Assembly: GCA_013696265.1 (NCBI GenBank)
Contig: JACCYX010000120.1
Coordinates: forward strand, 1 to 7,294
Length of the DNA stretch: 7,294 nucleotides
Direction of reading: 5' to 3'
Origin: Chloroflexia bacterium
GTDB taxonomy: Bacteria > Chloroflexota > Chloroflexia > Thermomicrobiales > UBA6265
Part shown: positions 1-7,294 of the stretch, piece by piece
Numbering within the stretch: position 1 is the stretch's first letter
Layout of the letters: every line of letters begins with the position of its first letter
The notes under the pieces: model-generated
What the model was told of the DNA's origin: nothing
What the model saw: only the letters and a program-made list of their open reading frames with translations
The model's database searches: none
Translations under genes and position numbers: made by a program

Positions 1-1
1 C

Positions 2-166
2 AGGAACCGCGAGGACACGACCAGACTTGCCTGCCAGATCCGTGTGCTCGACGAGCTGACGGTCAAGGTGCGGCGCCGCCTCTCCGACAATCCGGAGCTG
101 GGCGATTCGGGCCCGCGGCCGATTGAGTGGCCAGCCGACCGGGCGTTACCGCCAGAAGAGGATTAG
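2..166 (+). CDS. [2Fe-2S] ferredoxin, C-terminal fragment (5' end outside window)
   Basis: The frame starting at base 2 is open from the window edge to a TAG at 164-166, giving 54 residues. It contains NREDTTRLACQIRVLDEL, which matches the end of the plant/adrenodoxin-type ferredoxin fold: an S/T-R-L-A-C-Q segment carrying the last of the four cluster cysteines (codon at 32-34), followed by the closing beta strand (ELTVKV). The other three cysteines would lie upstream, outside the window. Such proteins are small soluble electron carriers; the redox partner cannot be told from this fragment. After the fold there is a tail of about 30 residues rich in Pro, Asp and Glu (ending PPEED), longer than in the minimal ferredoxins. 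The stop codon coincides with the putative -35 box of the SRP RNA promoter. The family call rests on one short motif, so it is likely but not certain; the coding frame itself is well supported. Confidence 0.72.
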   Translation, partial: RNREDTTRLACQIRVLDELTVKVRRRLSDNPELGDSGPRPIEWPADRALPPEED

Positions 167-192
167 AGAATCGGGCCCGGAGCGGGTATACT
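164..192 (+). promoter_or_regulatory. Putative sigma70-type promoter of the SRP RNA gene
   Basis: A -10 box TATACT lies at 187-192 and a weaker -35 box TAGAGA (4 of 6 matches to TTGACA) at 164-169, with the ideal 17-base spacer. Transcription would begin about 7 bases after the -10, near 198-200. That is exactly where the 5' strand of SRP RNA helix 1 begins (199), which is independent support. The -35 box overlaps the TAG stop of the ferredoxin gene. The -10 core recurs as CGGGTATACTT (183-193 here) at 3768-3778 before the M20 hydrolase. Confidence 0.55.
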
Positions 193-198
193 TGCCGC

Positions 199-468
199 AG
201 TCGTGCTAGATGGGGAGTTGGCGGTGCCCTGCACCCGCAATCCGCCACAGCGGGGTTGAATTCCCTCTCCAGGTATGACTTTGTGGGACTGGCTGTTCTA
301 CGACGTGATGAAGGTTGGGTCCCGCGCGGCGGGGAACTGTGAATCGGGTCAGGATCGGAAGATAGCAGCCCTAAGCAGGATTCCTCGGGTGACGTGGGGT
401 TTCCTGGCCGGAGCGCACGAGTTCGGTCAAGCCGGAAAGACCATATCGAAAGAGGGTGCACGGCTATC
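199..468 (+). ncRNA. ffs: Signal recognition particle RNA, long bacterial form with Alu and S domains
   Basis: This is the RNA scaffold of the signal recognition particle, which binds Ffh and targets nascent membrane proteins to FtsY and the Sec translocon. The S-domain core is unmistakable: GTCAGGATCGGAAGATAGC (348-366) followed by AGC, i.e. the Ffh-binding asymmetric and symmetric loops capped by a GGAA tetraloop at 357-360 closed by ATC/GAT. The 5' part, GTGCTAGATGGGGAG at 203-217 then GGCGGTGCCCTG and GCAATCCGCC, resembles the Alu domain of Bacillus subtilis scRNA from memory. Bases 199-206 pair with 458-465 (8 pairs, one G-U) to form the terminal helix 1, as in Bacillus. The 3' GGTGCACGG (455-463) is also scRNA-like. 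Length is about 270 bases, as expected for the long form and far above the ~114 of E. coli 4.5S RNA. A promoter precedes it and a hairpin terminator follows. Exact ends are uncertain by a few bases. Confidence 0.94.
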
Positions 469-478
469 CTCGAACTTG

Positions 479-514
479 AAACGGGGGCGGATCGACAAGA
501 TCCGCCCCCGTTTT
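479..514 (+). terminator. Rho-independent terminator of SRP RNA, possibly bidirectional
   Basis: A perfect 15-bp inverted repeat pairs 479-493 (AAACGGGGGCGGATC) with 499-513 around a 5-base loop, GACAA. On the plus strand it runs into TTTT (511-514). It sits about 10 bases after the SRP RNA 3' end. On the minus strand the stem also ends in TTT before C, so it could weakly terminate the sdhA-sdhB-599..1060 transcript that converges on it. No other hairpin of this quality is visible between the two genes, and 515-598 shows nothing else. Confidence 0.82.
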
Positions 515-598
515 GCGTGCGCCCACGGGGGTAAGATGGCCGTCGAATCCCGATTACCCATCGCTTTATTAGGCTCCCGTCGAGGCTGCGCGCTTGCC

Positions 599-1060
599 CT
601 AGCGCAGCGTGGTCGACCGGCGAACGGGGCGCCTCGTCTGTTGCTGCGTGACGGGTTTGCCGCGCCGGGCATGGGCGGTTTGGGCCGCCGCCGCCGTGGC
701 CGCAGCTTTTCGCGCCGTGGACCAGGAGAGCGCGATCCAGGCGATCATCGCGACCAGGGCGAGGACGCTGAGCCACATCCAGATCGGTTCGCCGAACGTG
801 AGCGGGTTGATCTGCAGGAGCCGGATCAGGAAAAAGAAGAGTCCCACGCCAAAGACCCACATGGCGAGGCCGGCCGCTTTCCGGACAGCCTTGCGCCGGA
901 ACATGCGTCCGAACGGCTTCGTCCAGGGGTGGCTGTTGAGATATGCCGCCACCACGAAGCCGCCCAGGAAGACAACCAGGTAGACGATCGTGAAGGCATC
1001 GAACACATCGCCCGAGGCCGGCTCGGATGTCAGGTAACCCCAATCGAACGGATTTGGCAT
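599..1060 (-). CDS. Small three-helix membrane protein of unknown function, downstream of sdhB
   Basis: This gene encodes 153 residues and I do not recognise the family. Three hydrophobic helices are visible: about residues 22-41 (AFTIVYLVVFLGGFVVAAYL), 63-84 and 92-113. The basic stretch RMFRRKAVRK between the first two and a long Arg/Lys/Ala/Gln C-terminal tail (115-153) suggest the N-terminus is outside and the loop and tail are cytoplasmic. ATG at 1060 is chosen because GGGGAGAGGA lies 4-8 bases before it; an in-frame TTG at 1087 would add nine residues but has no such site. It begins 48 bases after the sdhB stop on the same strand, so it is probably cotranscribed. SdhC and SdhD also have three helices each, but here no His lies inside a helix (only His44, just after helix 1), the typical SdhC S-H-x-x-x-G-x-R-H pattern is missing, and the predicted topology differs. 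A link to complex II is therefore only positional. Confidence 0.75.
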   Translation of the reverse strand: MPNPFDWGYLTSEPASGDVFDAFTIVYLVVFLGGFVVAAYLNSHPWTKPFGRMFRRKAVRKAAGLAMWVFGVGLFFFLIRLLQINPLTFGEPIWMWLSVLALVAMIAWIALSWSTARKAAATAAAAQTAHARRGKPVTQQQTRRPVRRSTTLR

Positions 1061-1108
1061 GGCGTCCTCTCCCCAATCCAGAACCAACGAACCGTTGGCA
1101 GACCGACG

Positions 1109-1807
1109 TTAAACTTGTTCGTACAGCAGCGCCCGCTTCACCTGCTCGATCGCCTCAGTGACCTTGATGTCACGCGGGCAGGCATCGGTGCAGTTGAAAA
1201 TCGTCCGGCAGCGCCAGACGCCTGAGCCGTTATTCAAAATTTGGAGCCGTGTCGCGCTGCCTTGGTCCCGGCTGTCGAAGATGAACCGATGGGCGTTCAC
1301 GATCGCGGCCGGACCGACGAATTCGTCGGTGGTCCAGGTGATGGGACAGGCCGTGGTGCAGGCGGCGCACAGGATGCACTTGGTCGTGTCGTCGAACGCC
1401 GCGCGTTGTTCCGGCGATTGCCGCCGCTCCCCGGCGGCCGGGGCATCGTCGGCGATCAGGTACGGCTTCACGGATTTGTACGCGTCGAAGAACTTCTCCA
1501 TGTCGACGAGGAGGTCCTTTTCGACCTTGAATCCCATCAGCGGTTCGAGCGTGATTCGCTTGCCAAGGTCCTTCATCAGGATCTTGCACGCCAGGCGGTT
1601 CCGCCCATTGATGCGCATCGCGTCGGACCCGCAGATGCCGTGGGCGCACGACCTCCGGTAGGTCAGCGTGCCGTCCTGATACCACTTGACCTCGTTGAGC
1701 GCGTCGAGCACGCGATCGTTCGGCTCAACCTCGACCTTGTATTCCTCGAAGTGCGCCTTCTGGTCCTGTTCCGGATTGAAGCGCTTGATGCGAAGGGTGA
1801 TCTCCAC
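1109..1807 (-). CDS. sdhB: Succinate dehydrogenase/fumarate reductase iron-sulfur subunit
   Basis: SdhB carries electrons from the FAD of SdhA through three clusters to the membrane quinone. Its 232 residues are close to the usual ~235-240. The [2Fe-2S] ligands are in RRSCAHGICGSD...LAC: Cys54, Cys59, Asp62 and Cys74, with Asp as the third ligand as in E. coli. The C-terminal ferredoxin half has KCILCAACTTACP (Cys144, 147, 150, 154) and WRCRTIFNCTDACP (Cys200, 206, 210), supplying the [4Fe-4S] and [3Fe-4S] clusters; all ligands are present. Where the E. coli protein has a His after the first Cys of the last motif (quinone-site His207), this one has Arg201, which I recall from actinobacterial homologues. 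Start is GTG at 1807, preceded by GAAAGGCAGG. The gap to the sdhA stop is 39 bases, so the two are one transcript. No anchor subunit gene is recognisable on either side. Confidence 0.97.
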   Translation of the reverse strand: MEITLRIKRFNPEQDQKAHFEEYKVEVEPNDRVLDALNEVKWYQDGTLTYRRSCAHGICGSDAMRINGRNRLACKILMKDLGKRITLEPLMGFKVEKDLLVDMEKFFDAYKSVKPYLIADDAPAAGERRQSPEQRAAFDDTTKCILCAACTTACPITWTTDEFVGPAAIVNAHRFIFDSRDQGSATRLQILNNGSGVWRCRTIFNCTDACPRDIKVTEAIEQVKRALLYEQV

Positions 1808-1846
1808 TGGCCTGCCTTTCCCGTGATCGACCGCCGCGCGGGCGGG

Positions 1847-3577
<1,731 letters not shown>

Positions 3578-3695
3578 TTACCGTCTCCTTCGACCCTTGA
3601 ACCCGTCCGCTGATTGTTCGTCAACCTGCCTCATCGTTGGACGGCGGAAACCCTCCCTGGCGACGACCGTTACGAGACGTGCGTTTGCAGGCTCC

Positions 3696-3704
3696 AGTAT
3701 CCCA
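3696..3704 (-). promoter_or_regulatory. Weak candidate extended -10 for the sdhA-sdhB transcript
   Basis: Read on the minus strand, TGGGATACT gives an extended -10 (TGN followed by GATACT, 4 of 6 to TATAAT) about 120 bases before the sdhA ATG. No good -35 lies 16-18 bases upstream. It is the best match I found in the 251-base divergent region, but it is weak and other start points are possible. The rest of 3578-3828 shows no hairpin terminator and no convincing gene. Confidence 0.2.
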
Positions 3705-3767
3705 TGCCCGCCCGGATCGCGGCGGCATGAATCCAAGGGGGTAGCCGAGCCTGATCCCGTAATTCGC

Positions 3768-3778
3768 CGGGTATACTT
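3768..3778 (+). promoter_or_regulatory. Candidate -10 element for the M20 hydrolase gene
   Basis: CGGGTATACTT contains TATACT (3772-3777), identical over 11 bases to the -10 region of the SRP RNA promoter. It would place the transcript start near 3784 and leave a leader of about 45 bases before the TTG start. No convincing -35 is present at 16-18 bases: the best is GCCTGA at 3749-3754. Being near-palindromic (GTATAC), it could also act on the minus strand toward sdhA. Confidence 0.35.
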
Positions 3779-3817
3779 CGGCAGCGTTCGTATGAAATAT
3801 CGCATCGGGCCATTGTC

Positions 3818-3822
3818 AGGAG
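3818..3822 (+). promoter_or_regulatory. Shine-Dalgarno site that fixes the TTG start of the M20 hydrolase
   Basis: AGGAG lies six bases before TTG at 3829-3831. An in-frame TGA at 3793-3795 excludes anything further upstream, and no ATG or GTG occurs between the two, so TTG is the first possible start and has ideal spacing. Confidence 0.75.
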
Positions 3823-3828
3823 TCTCGT

Positions 3829-5001
3829 TTGCCAGCCATTTCCTCCGATCTCGTTGCCCGCGCGTTGGCCGTCGCCTCGGGATTCGTGGAGCCGATCGCC
3901 GCGCTGGCGACCACGGTGGCGGAGGTGCCCGCCCCCACCAACGACGAATCGGAGCGGGCGGCCTTGGTCGCCGAGACGCTCGGTCGACTCGGCTACGCTG
4001 ATGTCACGATTGATTCGCTGTCGGATGTGGTCGGGCGAATACCGGGGAAACATTCGGGCCCCGCGCTCCTGCTGGCGGGACACACCGATACCGTCTTTCC
4101 CCGCGAGACGCCGATTGCCGTCACCCGCAACGGAGACATCCTGTCGGGGCCGGGCATCGGTGACAACAGTCTCAGCGTGGCGGCGGTCGCGATGGTCAAG
4201 GACGCGCTGAAGCAGCTCGAATTCGAGCCACCAGTCGACATCTTCGTCACCGGCAATGTTGGTGAGGAAGGTCTCGGCGACCTGCGCGGGATGCGGGCGG
4301 TGATGGACGCCTTGCCGGCGGTTGGGGCGGCGATCGCGGTCGAGGGCCACAGCCTCGGCCGGATCACGAACCGGGCGGTCGGCAGCCGGCGCGTGAAAGT
4401 GACCGTCACCGGACCTGGAGGGCACAGTTGGGGCGACGCCGGGCGGCCCAGCGCGATTCACGAGCTGGCCCGGCTCGTGACGAGGCTCGACGCGCTGGAG
4501 CTGGCGTCCAATCCCAAGACGAGCTTCAATGTCGGCATGTTTACGGGTGGGATCAGCGTCAATACGATCGCGCCCGACGCGACCGCGATCATCGACATGC
4601 GCTCGGTCAGCGCGGAATCGCTCGCCTCGCTGGTCGAGAATGTCGAGCGGCTCATCGCTGGCGTTGACGAACCGGGCGTCAGTGTCCAGGTCGAGATCGT
4701 GGGCGACCGGCCGGCCGGCGCCTTACCCAGTGACTCCGGCCTGGTGCCGATCGCCGTGGACGTGCTGTCGGCGCTCGGCATGGAGGCTGTCTGCGATGCC
4801 TCCAGCACCGATGCCAACATCCCGATCAGCCGCGGCATCCCCTCGATGTGCATCGGCCTGACGACCGGCGGCAACGTGCATCGGGTGGACGAATACATCC
4901 GCGTGCGTCCCATCGCCACAGGTTTCGCCCAGTTGCTGCTCAACACCATGCTCGCCTCGGAGGCGCTGGCCGACGGTCGGCTGCCCCGCCAACAGGTCTA
5001 G
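3829..5001 (+). CDS. M20-family metallohydrolase (peptidase/deacylase, ArgE-DapE-CPG2-like)
   Basis: This is a cytoplasmic di-zinc hydrolase of 390 residues that cleaves an amide or peptide bond; the substrate cannot be named from sequence. M20 landmarks are in order: LLLAGHTDTV (zinc ligand His85 and catalytic Asp87), SGPGIGDNS with bridging Asp112, GNVGEEGLGD with general base Glu146 and ligand Glu147, VEG with ligand Glu172, and GGNVHRVDEYI with ligand His351. The dimerisation domain spans about 180-290 and contains TGPGGHSWGD (His199), the usual lid histidine. A Glu at the sixth ligand position (172) is more like DapE/CPG2 than the aminopeptidase-type members with Asp, but this alone does not settle the substrate. 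The usual Lys after the bridging Asp-Asn is Ser here, a small departure. The start is TTG with AGGAG in front. It is transcribed divergently from sdhA and is followed after 102 bases by dinG on the same strand, with no clear terminator between. Confidence 0.95.
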   Translation: MPAISSDLVARALAVASGFVEPIAALATTVAEVPAPTNDESERAALVAETLGRLGYADVTIDSLSDVVGRIPGKHSGPALLLAGHTDTVFPRETPIAVTRNGDILSGPGIGDNSLSVAAVAMVKDALKQLEFEPPVDIFVTGNVGEEGLGDLRGMRAVMDALPAVGAAIAVEGHSLGRITNRAVGSRRVKVTVTGPGGHSWGDAGRPSAIHELARLVTRLDALELASNPKTSFNVGMFTGGISVNTIAPDATAIIDMRSVSAESLASLVENVERLIAGVDEPGVSVQVEIVGDRPAGALPSDSGLVPIAVDVLSALGMEAVCDASSTDANIPISRGIPSMCIGLTTGGNVHRVDEYIRVRPIATGFAQLLLNTMLASEALADGRLPRQQV

Positions 5002-5044
5002 CATCGGCGAGGGGCACCATCGCCAGCGCGGTGGTAATGTAGAG

Positions 5045-5068
5045 GGGCCAGCCCACGTGTCTTGGCCC
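5045..5068. repeat. 24-bp imperfect dyad with a central CACGTG, upstream of dinG
   Basis: GGGCCA (5045-5050) is the exact inverse complement of TGGCCC (5063-5068), and the palindrome CACGTG (5054-5059) shares the same centre (5056.5). Eighteen of 24 positions are therefore symmetric; the two 3-base spacers are not. It lies about 35 bases before the likely dinG start, just after an in-frame TAA (5035-5037). It could be an operator for a dimeric regulator or an RNA hairpin near the ribosome-binding region. There is no T-run, so it is not a standard terminator. It does not look like the LexA boxes I know. Confidence 0.4.
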
Positions 5069-5103
5069 GCGCCCGAATCCCGCTGGTCCATCCAGCCTTG
5101 AAA

Positions 5104-7294
5104 GTGCAACCCTTGGCCTCCACATTCGCCGGTTCCTACCTCGCGCAGGATCACTTCGTCGCGGTCGATTGCGAGACCACCGGCATCAATCCGGACCGTG
5201 ACGTCATCATCGAGATCGCCATCGTCGTCTTCGGGCGGGAAGGTGTCGTCGAACGGTACTCACAGTACGTCAATCCAGGCCGGAAACTTCCCCTCGAAAT
5301 CATTCGCCTCACTGGCATCACCGACGATGACCTCGTGGGCGCCCCGCCGATCCAGGATGTCCGTGCCCGCGTCCGCCAGCTCATCGGAGCCCTGCCCGTC
5401 GTCGGGCACAACGTCGACTTCGATGTCGCAATGCTGGAGAAATCCGGCATTCCGGTGCCGAATCTTCGTCTCGACACCTTTCGGCTGGCGATGATGCTGA
5501 TGCCTAACCTGGGGAGCTACAGCCTCGGCTCGGTGGCCGAAGCCCTCGGAGTCGGGGAGCGCCTAGCGCATCGGGCACTCCCGGACGCCGAGCGAGCGGC
5601 CGGCATCCTCCAGCGCCTGATCGAGCGCATGGGCGACTACGACGAACGGACCCTCAACCAGGCCGCTGGTTACGCGCGGCAGGCGGGCTGGCCCGAGGCC
5701 ACGCTCTTTCGCCAGGTCGCGGACAGGATGATCTCCGGTCCCCTGTTCAACCTCGACCAGTCGCGCGAGCTGCCGCCGGAAATGCGGTTCATGGAACCTC
5801 GCGACTACCCGAAGGCGCTGCAGCGCACCGGCTCCCAGGCCCCGCTCGACATCGACGGCATGCTTACCCTGCTCTCGCCGGGTGGCCCCCTATCTCATGT
5901 CCTTGAGCGGTTCGAGTCGCGCCCAACCCAGGTCCGGATGGCGGGCGCGGTGGGTCGAGCGCTGAACGACAGCCGCGAACTATTGGTCGAGGCGGGAACC
6001 GGTACCGGCAAGAGCCTGGCGTATCTGTTGCCCGCCTCCCTCTTCGCGATCGACCGTGGTGAGCGTGTCGTTATCACCACCAACACGCTGGCGCTCCAGG
6101 ATCAGCTCTACCGGAAGGACTTGCCGGACCTGCGAGCGGCCTTGCACGAGGCCGGGGTCGAAGAAGATCTCCGCGTGGCGGTGATGAAGGGACGAACCAA
6201 CTACCTCTGCCTGCGCCGCTGGTTCGATCACATGAACGACCCGATCGAAGACGCCGCCGACGCTTCCCTTCGGGCCAAGATCCTGCTCTGGCTGCCCCAC
6301 ACCGAAACCGGTGACAAGGCGGAGTTGCGACTGAACCGGGACGAAGAGCGGCACTGGCGAAAGTTCGCCTCGGAGCGGGGCCGGTGCTCGCCGAAACGGT
6401 GCCCCTACGCCAAGAGTGGCCAGTGCTTCCTGTACCGGGCGCGGTTCAACGCGGCCAACGCCCACATCGTGATCGCCAACCATTCGCTGGTGCTGTCGAA
6501 CTCCGCCCAGGGCTTCGTCCTCCCGGTGTTCGAGCGGCTGATCATCGATGAAGCCCATCACCTCGAAGAAGAAGCCACCTCGCAGTTCAGCTGGTCCGTC
6601 GACCGGGGCGCGATCGACGAACCGGTCAAGCTGCTCGTCAACACTGAAACGTCGGCGTCGGGCGGGTTCTTCGCGATCGCATCGACCTTTTTCCTGCGCG
6701 CGGGCGACCTGACCGCCGTGCGGGAGGCGGAGGAAGCGAACCGGCGAGCCTCCGAGGCGGCGACCACGGCGGCGTCGATTTCGGCGCTGGCCGGGGAGTT
6801 GATGACCCGCCTCGGGGGTCTGCTGCCACCGTCGCGGGGAGGTCGTCAATCGTTCTCGGACCAGCTCCGGTTGACCGACACGGTGAAGTACCGTGGCCAG
6901 TGGTCAGAACTCTCGCTGCTCTGGAGCCAGCTGGACCGGGAGATCATGTCGATCCTGGACGCGGGCCGGTGGTTCCTGCGGATTCTCGACGGCATGTCCC
7001 TCCCGGACGACGACACCAATCCCGCCAGCGCGACTCGCGACGAGTTGACGATCGACATGCAAGCCGCGCTAGAGCCGTTGACGCAGATCAGGAGCCAGTT
7101 GCTGGCGGCCTTCGGTACCGATGACGGACGGAACGTCTTCTGGATCGAACGCTCGCCGGTCCAGGCCAACATCTCCGTCAATGGCGCGCCGCTCGACGTC
7201 AGTGAGCTGTTGCGCTCGGAAGTCTTCAACGACCTCAAGACCTGCGTGCTGACCTCGGCCACATTGACGATCGACGGCACGTTCGACTACATCG
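5104..7294 (+). CDS. dinG: DinG-type exonuclease/Fe-S DNA helicase, 3' end outside window
   Basis: The frame is open for about 730 codons to the window edge. Residues ~19-175 form a DnaQ-like 3'-5' exonuclease: ExoI VDCETTG (Asp22, Glu24), ExoII HNVDFD (Asn103, Asp107), and ExoIII HRALPDAERA (His156, Asp161); all catalytic residues are present. A linker leads to an XPD/DinG superfamily 2 helicase: RPTQ (Gln276), Walker A EAGTGTGKS (Lys303), four cluster cysteines (Cys369, 428, 433, 441), DEAH box (482-485) and TSATLT (717-722). Residues ~537-570, rich in Ala, Glu and Arg, probably form a coiled coil. The last ~200 residues, with helicase motifs IV-VI, are missing. This layout matches Bacillus-type DinG (~930 residues) rather than E. 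coli DinG, which lacks the nuclease. Such helicases unwind 5'-to-3' and act on forked DNA or R-loops; the activity of this one is inferred. The start is uncertain: GTG 5104 has no good Shine-Dalgarno site, and TTG at 5062 or 5098 are alternatives. Confidence 0.95.
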   Translation, partial: MQPLASTFAGSYLAQDHFVAVDCETTGINPDRDVIIEIAIVVFGREGVVERYSQYVNPGRKLPLEIIRLTGITDDDLVGAPPIQDVRARVRQLIGALPVVGHNVDFDVAMLEKSGIPVPNLRLDTFRLAMMLMPNLGSYSLGSVAEALGVGERLAHRALPDAERAAGILQRLIERMGDYDERTLNQAAGYARQAGWPEATLFRQVADRMISGPLFNLDQSRELPPEMRFMEPRDYPKALQRTGSQAPLDIDGMLTLLSPGGPLSHVLERFESRPTQVRMAGAVGRALNDSRELLVEAGTGTGKSLAYLLPASLFAIDRGERVVITTNTLALQDQLYRKDLPDLRAALHEAGVEEDLRVAVMKGRTNYLCLRRWFDHMNDPIEDAADASLRAKILLWLPHTETGDKAELRLNRDEERHWRKFASERGRCSPKRCPYAKSGQCFLYRARFNAANAHIVIANHSLVLSNSAQGFVLPVFERLIIDEAHHLEEEATSQFSWSVDRGAIDEPVKLLVNTETSASGGFFAIASTFFLRAGDLTAVREAEEANRRASEAATTAASISALAGELMTRLGGLLPPSRGGRQSFSDQLRLTDTVKYRGQWSELSLLWSQLDREIMSILDAGRWFLRILDGMSLPDDDTNPASATRDELTIDMQAALEPLTQIRSQLLAAFGTDDGRNVFWIERSPVQANISVNGAPLDVSELLRSEVFNDLKTCVLTSATLTIDGTFDYI

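Noticed and set aside
63..1076. A 337-codon minus-strand frame, and plus-strand frames at 127-342 and 275-1225
   Set aside because: They run through the SRP RNA, its terminator and the opposite strand or another frame of the membrane protein gene. The translations look like random high-GC sequence.
3578..3805. A 75-codon minus-strand frame whose stop abuts the sdhA ATG; considered as a missing SDH anchor
   Set aside because: It has no hydrophobic helix, no heme-ligand pattern and no Shine-Dalgarno site, and it covers the region expected to hold the sdhA promoter and leader.
5008..5040. Possible hairpin GGCGA...TCGCC and CACC...GGTG after the M20 hydrolase stop, considered as a terminator
   Set aside because: Stems are only about 5 bp, the alternatives are mutually exclusive, and no T-run follows.
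5980..6849. A 289-codon minus-strand open frame opposite dinG
   Set aside because: It is antisense to the helicase core including Walker A, the cluster cysteines and the DEAH box; composition is Arg/Gly/Val-rich and no ribosome site or domain was seen.

Overview
The window is high-GC bacterial DNA with tightly packed housekeeping genes, GTG and TTG start codons, and purine-rich Shine-Dalgarno sites. It carries a long-form bacterial SRP RNA with an Alu domain and a helix 1, a SdhA/SdhB pair of the Gram-positive/actinobacterial kind, and a DinG helicase with an N-terminal exonuclease. This combination fits a high-GC member of Chloroflexota (Thermomicrobia-like) or a relative. That assignment is inference from gene style, not from a marker comparison.

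Layout, left to right. (1) Positions 2-166 (+) hold the C-terminal end of a [2Fe-2S] ferredoxin cut by the window edge. (2) Its stop codon overlaps the putative -35 box of a promoter (164-192) for a complete SRP RNA (about 199-468, +), which ends in a strong 15-bp hairpin terminator (479-514). (3) A minus-strand cluster converges on that terminator. In its direction of transcription it reads sdhA (3577-1847), sdhB (1807-1109), then a small three-helix membrane protein of unknown function (1060-599). No recognisable sdhC/sdhD membrane anchor lies next to sdhAB. (4) A 251-base divergent intergenic region separates sdhA from a plus-strand M20-family zinc hydrolase (3829-5001, TTG start). (5) About 100 bases later, after a 24-bp imperfect dyad, a dinG-type exonuclease-helicase begins (about 5104) and runs off the right edge.

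How the genes relate. SdhA and SdhB form the catalytic half of complex II, linking the TCA cycle to the quinone pool. The SRP RNA serves membrane-protein targeting, DinG serves DNA repair and R-loop/G4 or replication-fork processing, and the M20 enzyme cleaves an amide or peptide bond of unknown substrate. These are independent housekeeping functions, not one system. I found no CRISPR array, transposon, phage gene, tRNA or rRNA, and no convincing undescribed system. The most worthwhile leads are the missing SDH anchor with an unexplained 3-TM protein in its place, the dyad before dinG, and the SRP RNA, which ORF-only annotation would miss.
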